From Schizochytrium sp. TIO01 (lineage: Eukaryota; Sar; Bigyra; Thraustochytrida; Thraustochytriidae), in contig SMSO01000005.1 of the NCBI GenBank assembly GCA_004764695.1, forward strand, positions 1,507,501 to 1,571,500: 64,000 nucleotides of DNA. The letters run 5' to 3'. The notes beneath the pieces were generated by a model that had not been told where the DNA came from, did not search any database, and saw only the letters and a list, made by a program, of their open reading frames with translations. The position numbers and the translations under genes were made by a program. Within the stretch, counting starts at the first letter, position 1; every line of letters starts with the position of its first letter. This document shows, one piece after another, positions 62,588 to 64,000 of the stretch.

Positions 62588-64000
62588 CTCTTTTATCCTG
62601 CTGCCAAGAGGGGAGCCCAAGATTAGCGATTGTCTCAAGAAAATCTTTCTACCTACGTTGGTTTCTCCTGAAAAGAGAAAAAAAAAAGAACAAAAACAAA
62701 GAACACTGAAAAATTAGATAGATAGAACGACTATAAAAATTAGCTAGGAACCTGAGCAAAGCCCGGAAAACATTTCCCTCGAATTTGGGTTGACGGCCCT
62801 GTATTTCATGTACTCGAGTGAATAACCTTCATGCCATTTCAAGTCACCATTTGCTTCGGTATACTGTACTATGCATCATGAGCTTTTCTTGACGAAGAAA
62901 TAAATAAGAAGGGGAAAGAAAAATAAAAAAGTAAAAAAGGCCCGTTGAGAAGGTAGAGTAGTAGGTAGGTAACAAGTATAGGGACACCATAATTTACGAT
63001 CCGTTAGACTGGAGGAGCTGGGAGATGAGGGTGGTGGTGATCTCTGCGTTCGCAGTTGGTGAGTATAGATTCTTGAAGGCACACTCAAGCTCATATACCC
63101 AATTAAAGGAAGCTAATAGGGCGGTCGTAGAGCAGGCACACAACTCCTCTATAGGAGGTATGATATTCGAGCTCCATAGTTTTAAAGGTATTGAGCTCTT
63201 CTTTCAACATTAGTTGATTCGTTCCAAAATCATTCTAAAAGAGGCTGGCCTTTGACGTTTTCACTACTACGCTTTCGCACATCATCCGTATCATAGATAA
63301 GCGATAAATGGTAAAATAGGTTACCCATCGGCAAAGTAAAGTGCGTGGCGTTTGTTCACTTTAACTGTATCACGGATCATCATCTACTTACCAGTCGTGA
63401 TTTTGCGTGTGTCTATTGCCTAGTCGCTGTTATTAGTGTTAGGTTAACTTTGCTGTTGGAGTTTCTAGTCCTTGTTGGGGTTGTTGTTATTGCTACTCCT
63501 GTTACGATTGGCACCTGTTAAGTATTGTTGAGAAAGAATAACGAGTAAGCACTGTCTGGTATGATCGCTGGCTAGGCCTTGCAGTCGGCGAGTTGCAAAG
63601 CGAAGCAGGTGAGGGTGACGCGACGCGTACGTGCTTACGTGCGCGCCTCCGTACGTGCCTGCTTGCTGCTTGCACGTTTTGAATGACCACGTGGGCGAGC
63701 CAAGTTTTGCGAGTATAAGAGAGGGTTGAGTAGAATTTCGCAACGAGCGAGCTGGCGTGGGCACAGCTCGCTCTACACAGCGGTCAAAGTACAGGCAGAA
63801 TCTGGCTATTCCTAGCCGTGGTAGTTAATAAAGAGGAGCGATAGCGATACTTACAAACTGCGCATTGCATAGAAAAAAGCGAGCGAGTTTTACTTGCACG
63901 TCTTGTTTTGTTTGGACTTTGAAGTCACGGATTGCTTCTTCTATTATCGTCTGATCTGTAGGATCATTTTGTTTGAAGGTTTGGCACTTATTTACTCATC
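62588..64000. other. Right-edge region, no confirmed gene
   Basis: Upstream of DPM2 and to the window edge. At 63025-63055 a plus-strand ATG opens MRVVVISAFAVG, followed directly by a GTGAGT donor, which could be the first exon of a gene running rightwards; later exons were not found. TAGG-type repeats occur near 62950-62970. Confidence 0.3.

Noticed and set aside
1-64000. CRISPR arrays, operons, ribosome binding sites, prophage
   Set aside because: The genes, introns and families are eukaryotic; no direct-repeat/spacer array or phage genes were seen.

Overview
This is nuclear DNA from a unicellular eukaryote. The window carries a PRP17 splicing factor, ESCRT-II VPS36, tubulin cofactor B, a tubulin tyrosine ligase-like protein, an Sfi1-like centrin-binding protein, RMI1, a JMJD5-type oxygenase, thiolase and DPM2, with GT-AG introns in several genes. 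Tubulin-modifying and centrin-binding genes suggest a centriole- or flagellum-bearing protist. Long intronless genes and LIM-domain proteins make a labyrinthulomycete (thraustochytrid-like) stramenopile my best guess, but nothing in the sequence proves it. TAA, TAG and TGA all end recognisable genes, so the standard code applies.

Layout. 1-7.7 kb: repeats, a TTL-like gene with frame changes, two weak spliced-gene regions and an AT-rich tandem repeat. 7.7-9.6 kb: PRP17. 9.6-12.7 kb: two small spliced genes, one a predicted secreted Cys-rich protein. 13.6-19 kb: a LIM protein with a degenerate inositol-5-phosphatase-like domain, then a CID/RD-rich RNA-processing protein. 19.5-24.1 kb: glutaminyl cyclotransferase with a distant last exon, an unknown protein, and a spliced unknown. 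24.7-31.2 kb: MIC13-like, KDM8/JMJD5, VPS36, TBCB. 32.6-36.1 kb: a polytopic membrane protein and thiolase. 38.4-39.3 kb: a second small secreted Cys-rich spliced gene. 40.5-46.9 kb: a 2146-residue kinase-like/NACHT/ankyrin protein. 47.3-50.1 kb: a TDO-like/kynureninase-like fusion. 50.1-55.5 kb: repeat-rich DNA with one small spliced gene. 55.5-62.6 kb: an unknown protein, the Sfi1-like protein, RMI1 and DPM2.

Two gene styles alternate. Conserved housekeeping genes are mostly single open frames. Between them lie short genes split into small exons by GT-AG introns of about 34-575 nt that simple frame scanning misses; I rebuilt several by phase matching (DPM2, the cyclotransferase last exon, the Cys-rich genes). 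Several conserved genes (TTL, LIM, CID) need single-base frame corrections, some at homopolymers, which could be assembly errors or real decay.

The strongest candidates for something new are the kinase-like/NACHT/ankyrin protein (an NLR-like architecture in a protist), the TDO-like/kynureninase-like fusion that converges on it, and the LIM protein with an apparently dead phosphatase domain.
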